From JBJSXF01 sp046086225 (GTDB lineage Bacteria > Actinomycetota > Acidimicrobiia > IMCC26256 > PALSA-610), in contig JBJSXF010000061.1 of assembly GCA_046086225.1 (NCBI GenBank), forward strand, positions 1 through 39,739: 39,739 bases of DNA, written 5' to 3'. Made by a program: the position numbers and the translations under genes. Under the pieces are notes generated by a model that worked only from the letters and a program-made list of their open reading frames with translations, was not told the origin of the DNA and did not search any database. Below are positions 39,671 to 39,739 of this stretch, one piece after another. Positions within the stretch are counted from its first letter, which is position 1; each line of letters begins with the position of its first letter.

Positions 39671-39739
39671 GTTGTGGAACGGAAGTGGGTCAACCTGTTG
39701 ACGACGCTGTGGATGCCGGGAAGCGGATGTACTCGTCGA

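Noticed and set aside
39671..39739. Two TGTGGA motifs as possible DnaA boxes near the right edge
   Set aside because: Only six or seven of nine positions fit, there is no cluster of boxes and no dnaA or dnaN nearby.
1..39739. CRISPR arrays or other short regularly spaced repeats
   Set aside because: No array of direct repeats with unique spacers was seen; the propeller codon repeats are inside one gene.

Overview
The window is GC-rich bacterial chromosome from a member of the Actinomycetota. The evidence is high GC at third codon positions, frequent GTG starts, 4-base start/stop overlaps, probable leaderless starts, an LPxTG-type surface protein, a tRNA without an encoded CCA, and the order uvrA-(MT)-nadA-uvrC-rapZ-yvcK-gap-pgk-tpiA-secG. 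The class is probably Acidimicrobiia, but that is inference from gene order and style only. No sortase, rRNA, CRISPR array, transposase or integrase is visible.

Layout. 1-9776: the 3' end of uvrA coupled to a methyltransferase gene, nadA on the opposite strand, then a long plus-strand run for DNA repair (uvrC), regulation (rapZ, yvcK), lower glycolysis (gap, pgk, tpiA) and secretion (secG). whiA, which commonly sits between yvcK and gap in actinobacteria, is absent here. 9895-15486: a complete peptide-type ABC importer (lipoprotein, two permeases, two ATPases). 15626-16939: a secreted seven-bladed propeller protein with its own promoter and a long hairpin after it.

17059-18767: tRNA-Leu(GAG) whose 3' end is repeated exactly (20 bp) about 1.6 kb downstream. 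Between the copies is a small, more AT-rich islet with a duplicated-domain lipoprotein gene and a short helix-turn-helix ORF, which looks like a minimal integrated element without an integrase. 18830-28573: mixed metabolic, membrane and exported genes (thioesterase, DUF2237, TerC, DedA, amidohydrolase, beta-helix protein, DUF4236, enoyl-CoA hydratase, UppP, a His-rich membrane protein, an exported SurE-like lipoprotein), followed by an AhpD-like protein at 28664-29281.

29235-35048 is the most interesting part. A minus-strand, fully coupled five-gene operon (every junction is a 4-base GTGA or ATGA overlap) sits behind a clear cobalamin riboswitch. It encodes a secreted alpha/alpha-barrel protein with an LPRTG wall-sorting signal, a second secreted membrane-anchored protein, and a complete ECF transporter (T, fused A-A', S). 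I read this as a vitamin B12 uptake system whose surface receptor is split into two proteins that may correspond to the two domains of animal intrinsic factor/transcobalamin. The riboswitch is seen directly; the receptor role is inference.

35081-39643: pgi, with its promoter back-to-back with the B12 operon promoter; rpiA coupled to nhaA on the minus strand; and a putative 2-oxoglutarate/Fe(II) oxygenase with a probable leaderless start.
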